This document shows, one piece after another, positions 1-7,702 of a DNA stretch of 64,000 bases. This DNA comes from Algoriphagus litoralis. GTDB taxonomy: Bacteria; Bacteroidota; Bacteroidia; Cytophagales; Cyclobacteriaceae. The translations under genes were made by a program, and so were the position numbers. Below the pieces are notes generated by a model. The model worked only from the letters and a program-made list of their open reading frames with translations. It did no database searches and was not told the origin of the DNA. The stretch is taken from the NCBI RefSeq assembly GCF_003259255.1, contig NZ_QGOL01000003.1, positions 124,001 through 188,000 of the forward strand. Direction: 5' to 3'. Positions within the stretch are counted from its first letter, which is position 1. Each line of letters opens with the position of its first letter.

Positions 1-1049
1 GCGATGACAAAGTATTTGAGCCTGTTGGGATATCTGAACCAAAGGTAAATGATCCCTACAAAGGCAAATCCCGCCATAAAATAGCGCTGCCCATCCATCA
101 GTTGGGATTGCAACAAGCTGTATGGATTGAAAAAGATAATCGAAGAATTGATCACTATTAAGCCGATCAGGAGCCAGGCAATGGCTCTGACGATCCGGTC
201 AAAGGCTGGTAGAACTCGCTTGAATTCCAGAAAATGCCTGATGAAAAGAAGATAAAAGAGGTTGATCAACAGCTGGGAAACGGTCGTCAGCCAAAAGTAA
301 TACCAGGGAAAGTCGTAGCCGAAGTAGTCCGCCAAGCTGGGACTGATCCGTGAATAATAGATCAGTTGGAACAGTAGAAAAGCACCATAATAGATAAACT
401 GGTATTCTTTGACATAGAAGAAAAGAATCAGATTGAAAACCATCAAAACAGCCGCCACACCCAAGAAAAAATAAGCCAAAACTTGGATTTTAAATGACGT
501 AGGACTGATAAAACCCGCAAATAACCGATGGGCCTCCGGAGTGGAAAAAGCAAAAATCTTTTTACTCAAATCGGGTGTGGCCCGGAGATACCTGGATTTC
601 ACATAGATTTTGGAACCATCAAAAAGATCATTGACCGCTATCGGGAGGTAATGGATATTCTGGTACTTATTGCGCTTCAAGTCATGATCACCCATGAGGG
701 TCAGGCTGAGTTCTCGGATCTGTCCTGCTGGATTGAGATATAGATGACTGATCTCTACTGCTCCAGGATAGAAATAAATAGAATCTTCCCGGACAAGAAG
801 ATCTGCATACGCAGCGAAGTCTATCTCAAACCAATACTCGAATTCATGGTCAGCGATGCCAAGATCCGCTGACTGATCAAAGTGCCCCTGAGCTGCGATC
901 TGTAGGATGGAATCAATTCCAGCAGGATTTTCCAGTCGGAGTATTTTGGGATTTACAGTTAATTGATATTCTGAAGAAAGGTCCTGAGCCCATGTTTTCA
1001 TCCCGTTCACAAGGCAAAACAAAACTAAAAAACAGGCTTTACTCGACAT
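1..1049 (-). CDS. 7TM-DISM receptor, N-terminal part (truncated by window edge)
   Basis: Reading leftwards from an ATG at 1049, an open frame of about 349 codons runs off the window. It starts with a signal peptide (MSSKACFLVLFCLVNG.. ending near WAQD), then an extracellular beta-rich domain of about 150 residues like 7TMR-DISMED2. Hydrophobic helices begin near residue 187 (VLAYFFLGVAAVLMVFNLIL), as in 7TM-DISM receptors. These proteins sense an envelope or extracellular ligand and pass the signal to a C-terminal output domain, which lies outside the window and cannot be read. The start codon overlaps the stop of the upstream LytS-type gene by one base (TGATG), so the two are translationally coupled. 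The output could be a kinase or a LytTR DNA-binding domain. Confidence 0.85.
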   Translation of the reverse strand, partial: MSSKACFLVLFCLVNGMKTWAQDLSSEYQLTVNPKILRLENPAGIDSILQIAAQGHFDQSADLGIADHEFEYWFEIDFAAYADLLVREDSIYFYPGAVEISHLYLNPAGQIRELSLTLMGDHDLKRNKYQNIHYLPIAVNDLFDGSKIYVKSRYLRATPDLSKKIFAFSTPEAHRLFAGFISPTSFKIQVLAYFFLGVAAVLMVFNLILFFYVKEYQFIYYGAFLLFQLIYYSRISPSLADYFGYDFPWYYFWLTTVSQLLINLFYLLFIRHFLEFKRVLPAFDRIVRAIAWLLIGLIVINSSIIFFNPYSLLQSQLMDGQRYFMAGFAFVGIIYLWFRYPNRLKYFVI

Positions 1050-2236
1050 CAGGCAAGGTTGGGAAAGGTGATTTGGACCACTTTACATTCTTCTTTTTCA
1101 TCAGGACATGCCTGCATTTTAATAGCGCTCTTTATTTCAAAAGGCCGGATTTCATTGATGAGAGAAATATATTCCTGCCAAGGGGTAATGGATCTGAAGT
1201 AGTCGGTCTGCACTCCGGATTCATTTTCCTTAACCTTATTGTTAATCCATACTTTAAGTTCGATTATTTCTTTCTCAAGCCAAAATTCTATTCGAATTCC
1301 CAAATCGCCGTTCGAGGAATGGATCTGTTCTTCCAGGAGGTTTTCGATAAGGCTCTGGACGATGATTGCGGGAATTTTCGAGTTAGGGTGAAGCTTGGAC
1401 CCATGAGAGATGATCTGGAATTTAAGTTTTTCGCCATACCGGAGTTTTTGTAGCTGTAAGTACCACTCTATCATCTGAATCTCCTGTGCTACAGACACGG
1501 TCTCTTGACTTAGTTGCATAATAAAATACCGTAGCAACTTACCAAAAATGGATAAGAACCGGAGTGAAGATCTCTTGTCCTCGGTCATAATGAAATGCTG
1601 GATTGCATTGAGCGAATTAAAGACAAAATGTGGGCTGAGCTGTGCAGAGATGGCCTCTATCTGGAGTTTGGTCGCTTTTTGTTGGATTTTCCAGCGTTCA
1701 AATTGTTCCGATTTGACTTTTTGCTCGGCTCTAATACGTGCGATTTGACCAGCATAGATAGATGCCACAGCGAGCAAAATCCGAAGATGCTGATCCGTAA
1801 AAAAGCCCCGGCGGGAGTTTTCGCTGTCTATCACGCCAATGACTTTGCCTTCCAAAAGAATGGGAACTGCGATCTCTGAAAGGCGGAATTGATCATCCTG
1901 AATGTAATCCGACTCCAACAGGGTGTCTTCGATGATTAAGGGCAGCCCTGAAGCAGCCACGCGTCCAGTCACACCTTTTCCGAGAGGAATCTTGATGGCA
2001 TTAAGCAATTGCTCCCCTTCAGGATTTTTGGGTCCCAAAGCTGCTTTCTGTACCAGATACTTTCCTGAATCATCCAAGAGATAGACTACTGCATCTTCGA
2101 ATCCTAAGATGGAAATGCAGTTTTTGACCATGTCCCAGAGAATATCCTCTTCCGTCTCCATTGAAAACATGGAGGTGGAAAAATGGAAAAGAATCTCTTC
2201 GATGTCTTGGGGACGGATGGAATTCACGGATTTCAT
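1049..2236 (-). CDS. GAF-domain LytS/YehU-type histidine kinase with degenerate ATPase domain
   Basis: A 395-residue cytoplasmic protein. Residues about 20-165 form a GAF sensor domain. A short coiled linker follows, then the His_kinase (PF06580) block with the phospho-acceptor motif SPHFVFNSLNAI (His203). An N-box-like segment is present (SLIENL, Asn299). The usual DNGxG box is replaced by INNKVKENESG and the GxGL..N glycine box is not recognisable, so ATP binding may be lost. The ATG at 2236 is preferred; a TTG at 2293 in the same frame would add 19 residues unlike the family. It is coupled to the downstream 7TM-DISM gene. A double operator (2336-2371) lies upstream, suggesting autoregulation. 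No LytTR response regulator is visible in the window. Confidence 0.85.
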   Translation of the reverse strand: MKSVNSIRPQDIEEILFHFSTSMFSMETEEDILWDMVKNCISILGFEDAVVYLLDDSGKYLVQKAALGPKNPEGEQLLNAIKIPLGKGVTGRVAASGLPLIIEDTLLESDYIQDDQFRLSEIAVPILLEGKVIGVIDSENSRRGFFTDQHLRILLAVASIYAGQIARIRAEQKVKSEQFERWKIQQKATKLQIEAISAQLSPHFVFNSLNAIQHFIMTEDKRSSLRFLSIFGKLLRYFIMQLSQETVSVAQEIQMIEWYLQLQKLRYGEKLKFQIISHGSKLHPNSKIPAIIVQSLIENLLEEQIHSSNGDLGIRIEFWLEKEIIELKVWINNKVKENESGVQTDYFRSITPWQEYISLINEIRPFEIKSAIKMQACPDEKEECKVVQITFPNLA

Positions 2237-2335
2237 TGTTTGCCTTGAATAAGGTAAAGCTTGCAGGCAATTTTCTTCGATAAATATCAGCAAGGAATAA
2301 TCTGCAATCTAGGGTGCAGATGTGGAATAATCCGG

Positions 2336-2371
2336 CTCAATTGACAGATGGGCTTTCTCAATTGACGGATT
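2336..2371 (-). promoter_or_regulatory. Operator A: 21-bp-spaced direct repeat upstream of the kinase operon
   Basis: On the minus strand two 15-bp elements read AATCCGTCAATTGAG (2371-2357) and CATCTGTCAATTGAG (2350-2336), with starts exactly 21 bp apart. They match operators B and C. A weak -7-like TAGATTGC lies 39 bp beyond the second element. The arrangement resembles LytTR-family binding sites (paired short direct repeats two helical turns apart); that assignment is inference. Confidence 0.65.
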
Positions 2372-2464
2372 TGAAGCTTGGATAAAGGAAATTCGAAATA
2401 GGCCTAAAAAATGGGTTTTGAACGTGTTAAGCGCCTTTTTTGGCAAAAATAAAATCCCCCAGTC

Positions 2465-2500
2465 GATCCGTCAATTCACAGGGCCAATCTATGAATTGAG
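2465..2500 (+). promoter_or_regulatory. Operator B: 21-bp-spaced direct repeat upstream of lipoprotein 2592
   Basis: Elements GATCCGTCAATTCAC (2465-2479) and AATCTATGAATTGAG (2486-2500) are 21 bp apart and point toward the lipoprotein gene at 2592. The second element is the most diverged of the six half-sites found. It starts exactly 40 bp before the TAAGTTTG box at 2526, as in operator C. Together with operator A it fills the 355-bp gap between the divergent genes. Confidence 0.65.
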
Positions 2501-2525
2501 CAAAAATGAAAAGAGAAGCTGAGGC

Positions 2526-2533
2526 TAAGTTTG
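2526..2533 (+). promoter_or_regulatory. -7 promoter element TAAGTTTG
   Basis: A perfect match to the Bacteroidota -7 consensus TAnnTTTG, 58 bp upstream of the lipoprotein start. No TTTG-type -33 element is seen at the usual distance, as expected for an activator-dependent promoter served by operator B. Confidence 0.55.
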
Positions 2534-2591
2534 ACTCGTCCAAAGGGAAGTCCCCTTTGAAAACGGTAACCAAATCAAACTTAATAACAAC

Positions 2592-3671
2592 ATGAAAAAG
2601 TACATTTTAGCTTTTGGAATTGGAGCCTTGCTACTTGGCTCAGCTTGCGATCCCATCATTCAGGAGGCGTTAACTCCGGAATCTGCCGAGGCAGAACTTT
2701 TGGCAGAAAATGATTCGAATGGAGAGAATTTGAGGAAAAGTAAAGGGAAGGTAGAAACTCAGTGGAAGGTAGAAGAGGCAACCAAAGCACATCGGCTGAT
2801 GGAAATTACCTACCAGATGCTGCCTTCATACCTTCCTCTGGATAAGGTCAACCGGACCTTTGAGAGCAGTCGTTCAGCGGATCAGTTTGTGGCAGAGATG
2901 ATCAATGAATCATTGAAAATTTTTGATTCCAATATTGAGCGAAATGGCCGGTTTCTCAGTCCCCTCGCCAGGAGAAATCATCAGGCGATGAGAGGTGATG
3001 AACATGAGATTGAATATGACCTTGTGGCTGCGAAATTCCGTGACGATGACGATGCACTGGCTTCAATGGCCGGATATCTAAAAATAGGGGATATCAAGGG
3101 CGAATCGACGGATAATAAATCGGCGTATCATTTATTGAAATACATTGGAAAGAATGGACCTGGCAACGCCATGGGAGGATGCCCAGATCGGAATAATCCA
3201 GCCTGTGATAGTATTCCTCCGATCCAGGCACCTCAACTCGAAGAAATGGTGGAGTTTTTACCGGTCTTGAAAAGGGCTGAAGGTAAATCAGTTCCTACTG
3301 CTGCTGCGCTCAATGACCTGAAGTGGGGTACAGACCTTGATCCAGTTGCCATTGCTTTGATTTTGCCTGCCGTTCAGAAAATTGCTGACAATCCTGCTCC
3401 TACTCAATCCAACGGGGATCACAAGGACTGGATAATTATCGAAAGCATGGCCAGGAGATATGGAGTAAATCTTGGTGATTCCAGAGGGACATTCTTAGCC
3501 TTTGGAGCGGGCGGGTCAATATTTGGATTGATCAATGAAAAATATGACGCTTCGGGAGATTTGGATTGGGCAGCTATCCAGTTGAACCGACGTAAATTTG
3601 AATTTGAAATGTGGCTCTTCTGGAGCAAATGGGCTGCTTCCAAAAGTTCAGGCACAGCACCAGGCAGGTAA
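2592..3671 (+). CDS. Lipoprotein of unrecognised family
   Basis: A 359-residue protein with a lipoprotein signal peptide (MKKYILAFGIGALLLGSAC, lipidated Cys19). A charged linker of about 35 residues follows, then a globular region with helical stretches and a CPDRNNPAC segment near residue 200 that could form a disulfide. I do not recognise the mature domain and assign no function. Its upstream region carries operator B and a good -7 box, so it is probably co-regulated with the divergent kinase operon and the serine hydrolase at 6476. A terminator hairpin follows directly. It faces pxpC tail to tail. Confidence 0.85.
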   Translation: MKKYILAFGIGALLLGSACDPIIQEALTPESAEAELLAENDSNGENLRKSKGKVETQWKVEEATKAHRLMEITYQMLPSYLPLDKVNRTFESSRSADQFVAEMINESLKIFDSNIERNGRFLSPLARRNHQAMRGDEHEIEYDLVAAKFRDDDDALASMAGYLKIGDIKGESTDNKSAYHLLKYIGKNGPGNAMGGCPDRNNPACDSIPPIQAPQLEEMVEFLPVLKRAEGKSVPTAAALNDLKWGTDLDPVAIALILPAVQKIADNPAPTQSNGDHKDWIIIESMARRYGVNLGDSRGTFLAFGAGGSIFGLINEKYDASGDLDWAAIQLNRRKFEFEMWLFWSKWAASKSSGTAPGR

Positions 3672-3674
3672 TCG

Positions 3675-4544
3675 CTACTTTCTCATCAAGGAAAACCGGA
3701 TCGACTGACCCGGTTTTTTTTGTGCCAAAATACTTTTAGCAAGATCGGTTAACTGAAGAATACGAGGATAACCACCAGTGACTTGAGCGTCCTGACCGAG
3801 GATGATGACTTTGCCTCCGGAAGTCAATTGCACCGTGCCTGGGAAAACCGGATTGGTCGGGAGTTCGGGCAGCGAATTTTCCACTAACTCCAGCAATTGA
3901 GTCCCCATCCGGTTGGATTGTTGGGAAATCTTGAAAGCCTGAGACCAAAGTTTTTCTTTGACTTTATCCTCTAGGAGATGAAAATCAGGCCCCGGATATA
4001 CGTCAATTCGATCAGTTTGAAACCAGTCTGTTGACCATTTTGCCTTTGCATTGAACAGAGGAGTCGCATTGGAATCATTGAAATAGGTCAGCTTGTCTCC
4101 TTTGTGCAGAAAACCCGAGGCAGTGAGACCGCTGTAAAAACTTCTGGATCCCATCACCTTAGGAGATTTAAATCCATATCGAATTCCAATATAAATCAGA
4201 GCCCCAGTCTGGAAACCGCCTATTTCCAGCTCGTCATTCGATTTGACAGATAGCATTGTGGATTTTTCGATTTCTTGTCCGTTTAGCGAGATCGTCGCTT
4301 GCCCACCGGCTAGGGCCAGACAAGTGGGAGAATCAAATCGAATCAAAAATCCGGGCTGTGCGATCTCCAAGACCGCATTGTACACTTCATTTTGGAGAAT
4401 GTGATTGACCCATGCAAAGGATTTCATATCCATTGGACCTGAGTGGGGTACACCGTATCTGGCTAATCCTATTCTTCCCAAATCCTGAATAGAGGAGCCG
4501 GGCCCCGATTTGATCAGGGTTGCTATCGCCATTTCCTTACTCAT
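3675..4544 (-). CDS. pxpC: 5-oxoprolinase subunit C (biotin-dependent carboxyltransferase family)
   Basis: A 289-residue protein of the PxpC/KipA (AHS2) family, close to the usual length. Family signatures are visible: GPGSSIQDLGRIG near the N-terminus, YGVPHSGPMD around residue 30 and LALAGG around residue 75. With PxpA and PxpB it forms the ATP-dependent prokaryotic 5-oxoprolinase, which opens 5-oxoproline to glutamate and so clears a damage product of glutamine and glutamate. Its start overlaps the pxpB stop by 4 nt, so translation is likely coupled in the pxpABC operon. The 3' end contains the terminator of the convergent lipoprotein gene. Confidence 0.93.
   Translation of the reverse strand: MSKEMAIATLIKSGPGSSIQDLGRIGLARYGVPHSGPMDMKSFAWVNHILQNEVYNAVLEIAQPGFLIRFDSPTCLALAGGQATISLNGQEIEKSTMLSVKSNDELEIGGFQTGALIYIGIRYGFKSPKVMGSRSFYSGLTASGFLHKGDKLTYFNDSNATPLFNAKAKWSTDWFQTDRIDVYPGPDFHLLEDKVKEKLWSQAFKISQQSNRMGTQLLELVENSLPELPTNPVFPGTVQLTSGGKVIILGQDAQVTGGYPRILQLTDLAKSILAQKKPGQSIRFSLMRK
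3692..3720 (+). terminator. Intrinsic terminator of lipoprotein 2592
   Basis: AAAACCGG (3692-3699) pairs with CCGGTTTT (3710-3717) and a run of T follows. The hairpin lies inside the last codons of the convergent pxpC gene, so one sequence serves as terminator on one strand and coding sequence on the other. Confidence 0.75.
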
Positions 4545-5236
4545 CGCTTTCGTGGATAGGGAGGCGAAATCAACATTTTTTCCATTTCATCCGAGTCAAT
4601 CGGCTCAAATTTCAGCCGGTCTCCGGGTGAAGCTATGACAGGAGGGTCGCGTTGAATGTCAAAGAGTTGCACAGGGCTTCTGCCGATGACATGCCATCCC
4701 CCGGGGCTTTCCTGAGGGTAAATTCCAGTTTGTTTGCCGCCAATGGCTACTGATCCGGCATCCACTGTTCTGTCGGGAACAGGCTTTCGTGGCGTGTGAA
4801 GTATCTCTGGTAGCCCGTTCAAATAGGGAAATCCCGGCAAAAATCCGAAAAAATGAAGGCGATAGGTGACTGAGGCATGTATCGAGATCAGTTCACTGAC
4901 TCGAATGCGGTGCGCAAGTGCCAAAGCACCCAAATCATATCCATACTCTGGAGCATAGCAGACAGGGATCTCCCAGATTTGGGAGGAAAGCACCTTTGGT
5001 TTGATTTTGAAGCTTTGAAACTGCTTTTGAAAGGTGAGTTGGGCCTGCTCTGACTTCCACAGGATGTTCAGGGTGGTAAATCCCTGCCTCGCCTCATAGT
5101 AGTGTTCTCTCCATTCTTTTTCCAAAAAGTCAAGCCACCCTAACTGAATGGCCAAAAGAAAGTCATCCGGACTGGTAGCCCAGTTTATTTCTCCCAGGGT
5201 TGGGGTGATGGCGATATAATGTGCTTTTAAGTCCAA
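4541..5236 (-). CDS. pxpB: 5-oxoprolinase subunit B
   Basis: A 231-residue protein of the PxpB/KipI (AHS1) family. The conserved core FLPGFPYLNGLP and the stretch around residues 150-190 (SVAIGGKQTGIYP, SPGGWHVIGR) are diagnostic. It pairs with PxpC in the 5-oxoprolinase complex. Translation appears to begin at a TTG at 5236, 10 nt inside the end of pxpA; no ATG or GTG is available in frame nearby and the family N-terminus begins just after this point. The unusual start and the overlap suggest reinitiation coupled to pxpA. Confidence 0.92.
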   Translation of the reverse strand: MDLKAHYIAITPTLGEINWATSPDDFLLAIQLGWLDFLEKEWREHYYEARQGFTTLNILWKSEQAQLTFQKQFQSFKIKPKVLSSQIWEIPVCYAPEYGYDLGALALAHRIRVSELISIHASVTYRLHFFGFLPGFPYLNGLPEILHTPRKPVPDRTVDAGSVAIGGKQTGIYPQESPGGWHVIGRSPVQLFDIQRDPPVIASPGDRLKFEPIDSDEMEKMLISPPYPRKR

Positions 5237-5949
5237 AACTGATCTAGTATAGCAGGCAAAAATTCCAGAATCCCAGAATTGTCACCATGAAAACAAATCG
5301 TATCCGCTTCGACAGGGATCAATTGTCCGTTTATCGTTCTGATCATTTGCTGAGCGAACAGTGGCTCCAGATGTGCAATTACCTCGTTTTTTTGTTGAAA
5401 GAGCGAATTTTCTTGAGATCTACTTACCAGTTTGTAATTCTCCAAATAAGCCCTATCCCCAAAAATTTCCAGTTGGATGGGAAGCATTTTTTCTCTTGCG
5501 GCTTTTTCCAGTTCGGATCGAGGAGGTACAAAAAGCGGAACGTAAGGGAACTCCGTTTTCAGGAAATCAACCAAAATGGTGGCTAATTCTGCGTCCTCAG
5601 CGGCATCGTTGTATAGTGCCCCATGAAATTTGATGTGGTTGATCTCCAGATTTTTTTCCTGAGCTACTTCTTCAAAAAGACGCAACTGTGCTTTGATACT
5701 CAGCAATAGATCTGTAGGAGTGAGTTGAAGCGACTTTCGGCCAAAGTTTTCCTGATCAGGGTAGGATGGATGAGCTCCAGCTTTTTTGCCAAATCGCTTG
5801 ACTAGTGTCAGGGTGTCTTGGATCGTACTTCGATCGCCAAAATGTCCTCCACAAGCCACGCTTGCCACATCGATCAGGGGCATGATCAACTCCTCATTTG
5901 GAATACCTTCTCCAAGATCGCAGTTGATGGTATAGGAAGATCGCGGCAT
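5227..5949 (-). CDS. pxpA: 5-oxoprolinase subunit A (LamB/YcsF family)
   Basis: A 240-residue protein of the LamB/YcsF family. Visible motifs are the N-terminal INCDLGEGIPNEE, the segment ASVACGGHFGD around residue 35, AGAHPSYPD near residue 60 and HIKFHGALYN in the centre, matching family length and order. It is the first subunit gene of the 5-oxoprolinase operon and overlaps pxpB by 10 nt. A small lipoprotein gene lies 31 nt upstream on the same strand and may share its transcript. Confidence 0.93.
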   Translation of the reverse strand: MPRSSYTINCDLGEGIPNEELIMPLIDVASVACGGHFGDRSTIQDTLTLVKRFGKKAGAHPSYPDQENFGRKSLQLTPTDLLLSIKAQLRLFEEVAQEKNLEINHIKFHGALYNDAAEDAELATILVDFLKTEFPYVPLFVPPRSELEKAAREKMLPIQLEIFGDRAYLENYKLVSRSQENSLFQQKNEVIAHLEPLFAQQMIRTINGQLIPVEADTICFHGDNSGILEFLPAILDQFWT

Positions 5950-5980
5950 GTATCAGTTTTAGTGGGAAAAAGCCAAAAAT

Positions 5981-6274
5981 TTAGGGTCTTGGGAGAATTT
6001 CTACCATCACACCCAAGACAGGATCTACCACTACTTTGACCGGGCCTAGTGCTTGGTCGCTTGTCTGAAAAATCACCAGATAGTTTCCATCGACCCAGGC
6101 GCTGACTTCTGCATCTTGATATTCTCCGATTACAGTGGCTCTGACGTCTGATGGCAAAGCGTTGTAGGCAATCTCCCGATAAACATCAAGTGGATCTTCA
6201 TCAGTTTGCTCTACACAGGCAAAGGAAACAGAAAGTAAAAGAAGGACGAGGACTAGGAAATAATTTTTTGACAT
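5981..6274 (-). CDS. Small putative lipoprotein
   Basis: A 97-residue protein with an N-terminal hydrophobic signal (MSKNYFLVLVLLLLSVSFAC). Cys20 may be lipidated, though the lipobox SFAC is not ideal. The mature part of about 77 residues looks beta-rich and includes YNALPSDVRATVIGEY and a C-terminal VEILPRP. The ALP..V...I...Y pattern resembles one repeat of PepSY-like (BLIP-like) periplasmic proteins of Bacteroidota, but the match is weak. It lies 31 nt upstream of pxpA on the same strand. Confidence 0.7.
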   Translation of the reverse strand: MSKNYFLVLVLLLLSVSFACVEQTDEDPLDVYREIAYNALPSDVRATVIGEYQDAEVSAWVDGNYLVIFQTSDQALGPVKVVVDPVLGVMVEILPRP

Positions 6275-6385
6275 GATGAATGGAGGTTTATTCAGGAGGA
6301 CGTGTCATAGGATTCCAATGTTACTGTCCTGATTCAAATCTTGGGTTTTTTGCTGAAAAAACAATCGAATTTAAATCATTTATCG

Positions 6386-6421
6386 CTTCTGTCAATTGAG
6401 AAGCTCGATCCGTCAATTTGC
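6386..6421 (+). promoter_or_regulatory. Operator C: 21-bp-spaced direct repeat upstream of the serine hydrolase
   Basis: Elements CTTCTGTCAATTGAG (6386-6400) and GATCCGTCAATTTGC (6407-6421) are 21 bp apart and match operators A and B, 3.9 kb away. The downstream element starts exactly 40 bp before a TAGATTTG box at 6447. Confidence 0.65.
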
Positions 6422-6446
6422 CCGGACAAGTGAATTTTGAGCAGTA

Positions 6447-6454
6447 TAGATTTG
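6447..6454 (+). promoter_or_regulatory. -7 promoter element TAGATTTG
   Basis: A perfect TAnnTTTG box 21 bp before the ATG at 6476. No good -33 element lies at 19 bp spacing; operator C ends just upstream, a class II activator geometry. It also argues against the in-frame TTG at 6437, which would precede the transcript start. Confidence 0.55.
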
Positions 6455-6475
6455 ATCATACTTAATTTAAAAGCT

Positions 6476-7648
6476 ATGAAAATCAACAGTTTAAAATCGT
6501 TTGCTCTGATAATGATGACGATGATGGTCTTTTTTTCAGGATGTGAATTGGCACCGTTTATTCCTAAGCCGGGTGGATTGGATAAGTTTAATCCGAATGA
6601 AAAAAAGTTTGACATTGATGAATTTGAAAATAACCTAGTCACCGGATTAGGCAATCAATGGGTGGGTTATTCTTATGTGATCAATCAAAACGGCAATTTG
6701 GCTCATTCAGGGGTGTTTGGGAATTGGATTCAAGGACGCCAAAATTCTCCGGCAGATCTCAATTCTCCGGTTTATTTGGCCAGTGTAAACAAAAGTATCG
6801 CAACGGTTGCCTTGCTGATCGCCATGCGTGAAAGTGGAAATGGGGTCGTGAATATGCTCAATCAAGCGATAGGGCCTTACCTTCCGGCTGTTTTGGGTGC
6901 TAGTCCGCAAGTGAGAAACCTTAGATTCCGAGATTTATTGACTCACAGATCGGGGTTTGCGCAGAATATGGATCCCAGTTTGGGAAATATGAAAGTCCTG
7001 GTAAACACCAATGCAGTAGCCAGAAACAGTGCATACAACTATTCCAATGTCAATTTTATTCTTTTGAAATATGCGCTGTTTGGATTGAAAGGTCAGGTGA
7101 TCAATGGACTGTTGGAACAGGATCAAGAGGATCAGGTCAATAATTATTACCAAGGATACGTGACCTCACGAATCTTCAACAAGATTGGAATTAGCAGTCA
7201 AACGGTCCAAAGTCAAGCTGTGCTGTATTACCAGGTTGGGGATGCGTCTTCTACAGCAGGATGGAATATCGGCAATACCAAGGATCGACTGGGCAGTGGG
7301 GGATTTTATCTGAGTGCGCTGGATTTGGCAAGATTTCAGGCTTTTTTAAATAATTCACAAACCTTGCTGAATCCAGTGGAGCGAACCTTTATGTACACAA
7401 ATTTCCTTGGATGGTCTGATGGAAATGATCCTTTGGTCAACCCGCTTATCGGGGATCATGGAACCTACTATGTGAAGCAGGGCAGTTTTCAGAATAATGC
7501 AGGTCAGGGTGTAAGGACGCTGATCATTACTTTTCCCAAAAACAAAGTTGAGGTAGTCTTTTTGGCCAATGCGAGAGGAGGAAACCTGGACAATACCAAT
7601 GGATTAAATTTGGTATTGAGAAATGCCTATGACAATTCGTGGAATTAA
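6476..7648 (+). CDS. Serine hydrolase lipoprotein, beta-lactamase/DD-peptidase fold
   Basis: A 390-residue class C beta-lactamase-family protein. A signal peptide ends in FFSGC (Cys23), so it is probably a lipoprotein. The catalytic SxxK motif is SVNK (Ser103, Lys106), the YxN motif is YSN (Tyr189-Asn191), and a DHGT segment near residue 330 fits the third HxG/KTG motif. The substrate cannot be read; relatives include DD-peptidases, esterases and peptide hydrolases acting in the envelope. The ATG at 6476 is chosen because it follows the promoter and opens the signal peptide. It is probably controlled by operator C together with the kinase operon. Confidence 0.88.
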   Translation: MKINSLKSFALIMMTMMVFFSGCELAPFIPKPGGLDKFNPNEKKFDIDEFENNLVTGLGNQWVGYSYVINQNGNLAHSGVFGNWIQGRQNSPADLNSPVYLASVNKSIATVALLIAMRESGNGVVNMLNQAIGPYLPAVLGASPQVRNLRFRDLLTHRSGFAQNMDPSLGNMKVLVNTNAVARNSAYNYSNVNFILLKYALFGLKGQVINGLLEQDQEDQVNNYYQGYVTSRIFNKIGISSQTVQSQAVLYYQVGDASSTAGWNIGNTKDRLGSGGFYLSALDLARFQAFLNNSQTLLNPVERTFMYTNFLGWSDGNDPLVNPLIGDHGTYYVKQGSFQNNAGQGVRTLIITFPKNKVEVVFLANARGGNLDNTNGLNLVLRNAYDNSWN

Positions 7649-7663
7649 TCTATGTCTGATTAT

Positions 7664-7702
7664 TAAACATCAAAACCCTGAATTTCAGGGTTTTGATGTT
7701 TA
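7664..7702. terminator. Bidirectional terminator hairpin
   Basis: A perfect 18-bp inverted repeat around AACCCTGA/TCAGGGTT lies between convergent genes. It includes the stop codon of the gene at 7700-8206, so the hairpin and that reading frame share bases. Confidence 0.8.

Noticed and set aside
992..1453. 153-codon plus-strand reading frame rich in Phe
   Set aside because: It lies opposite the LytS-type gene, whose GAF and His_kinase motifs are clear. The frame is a shadow with no protein-like character.
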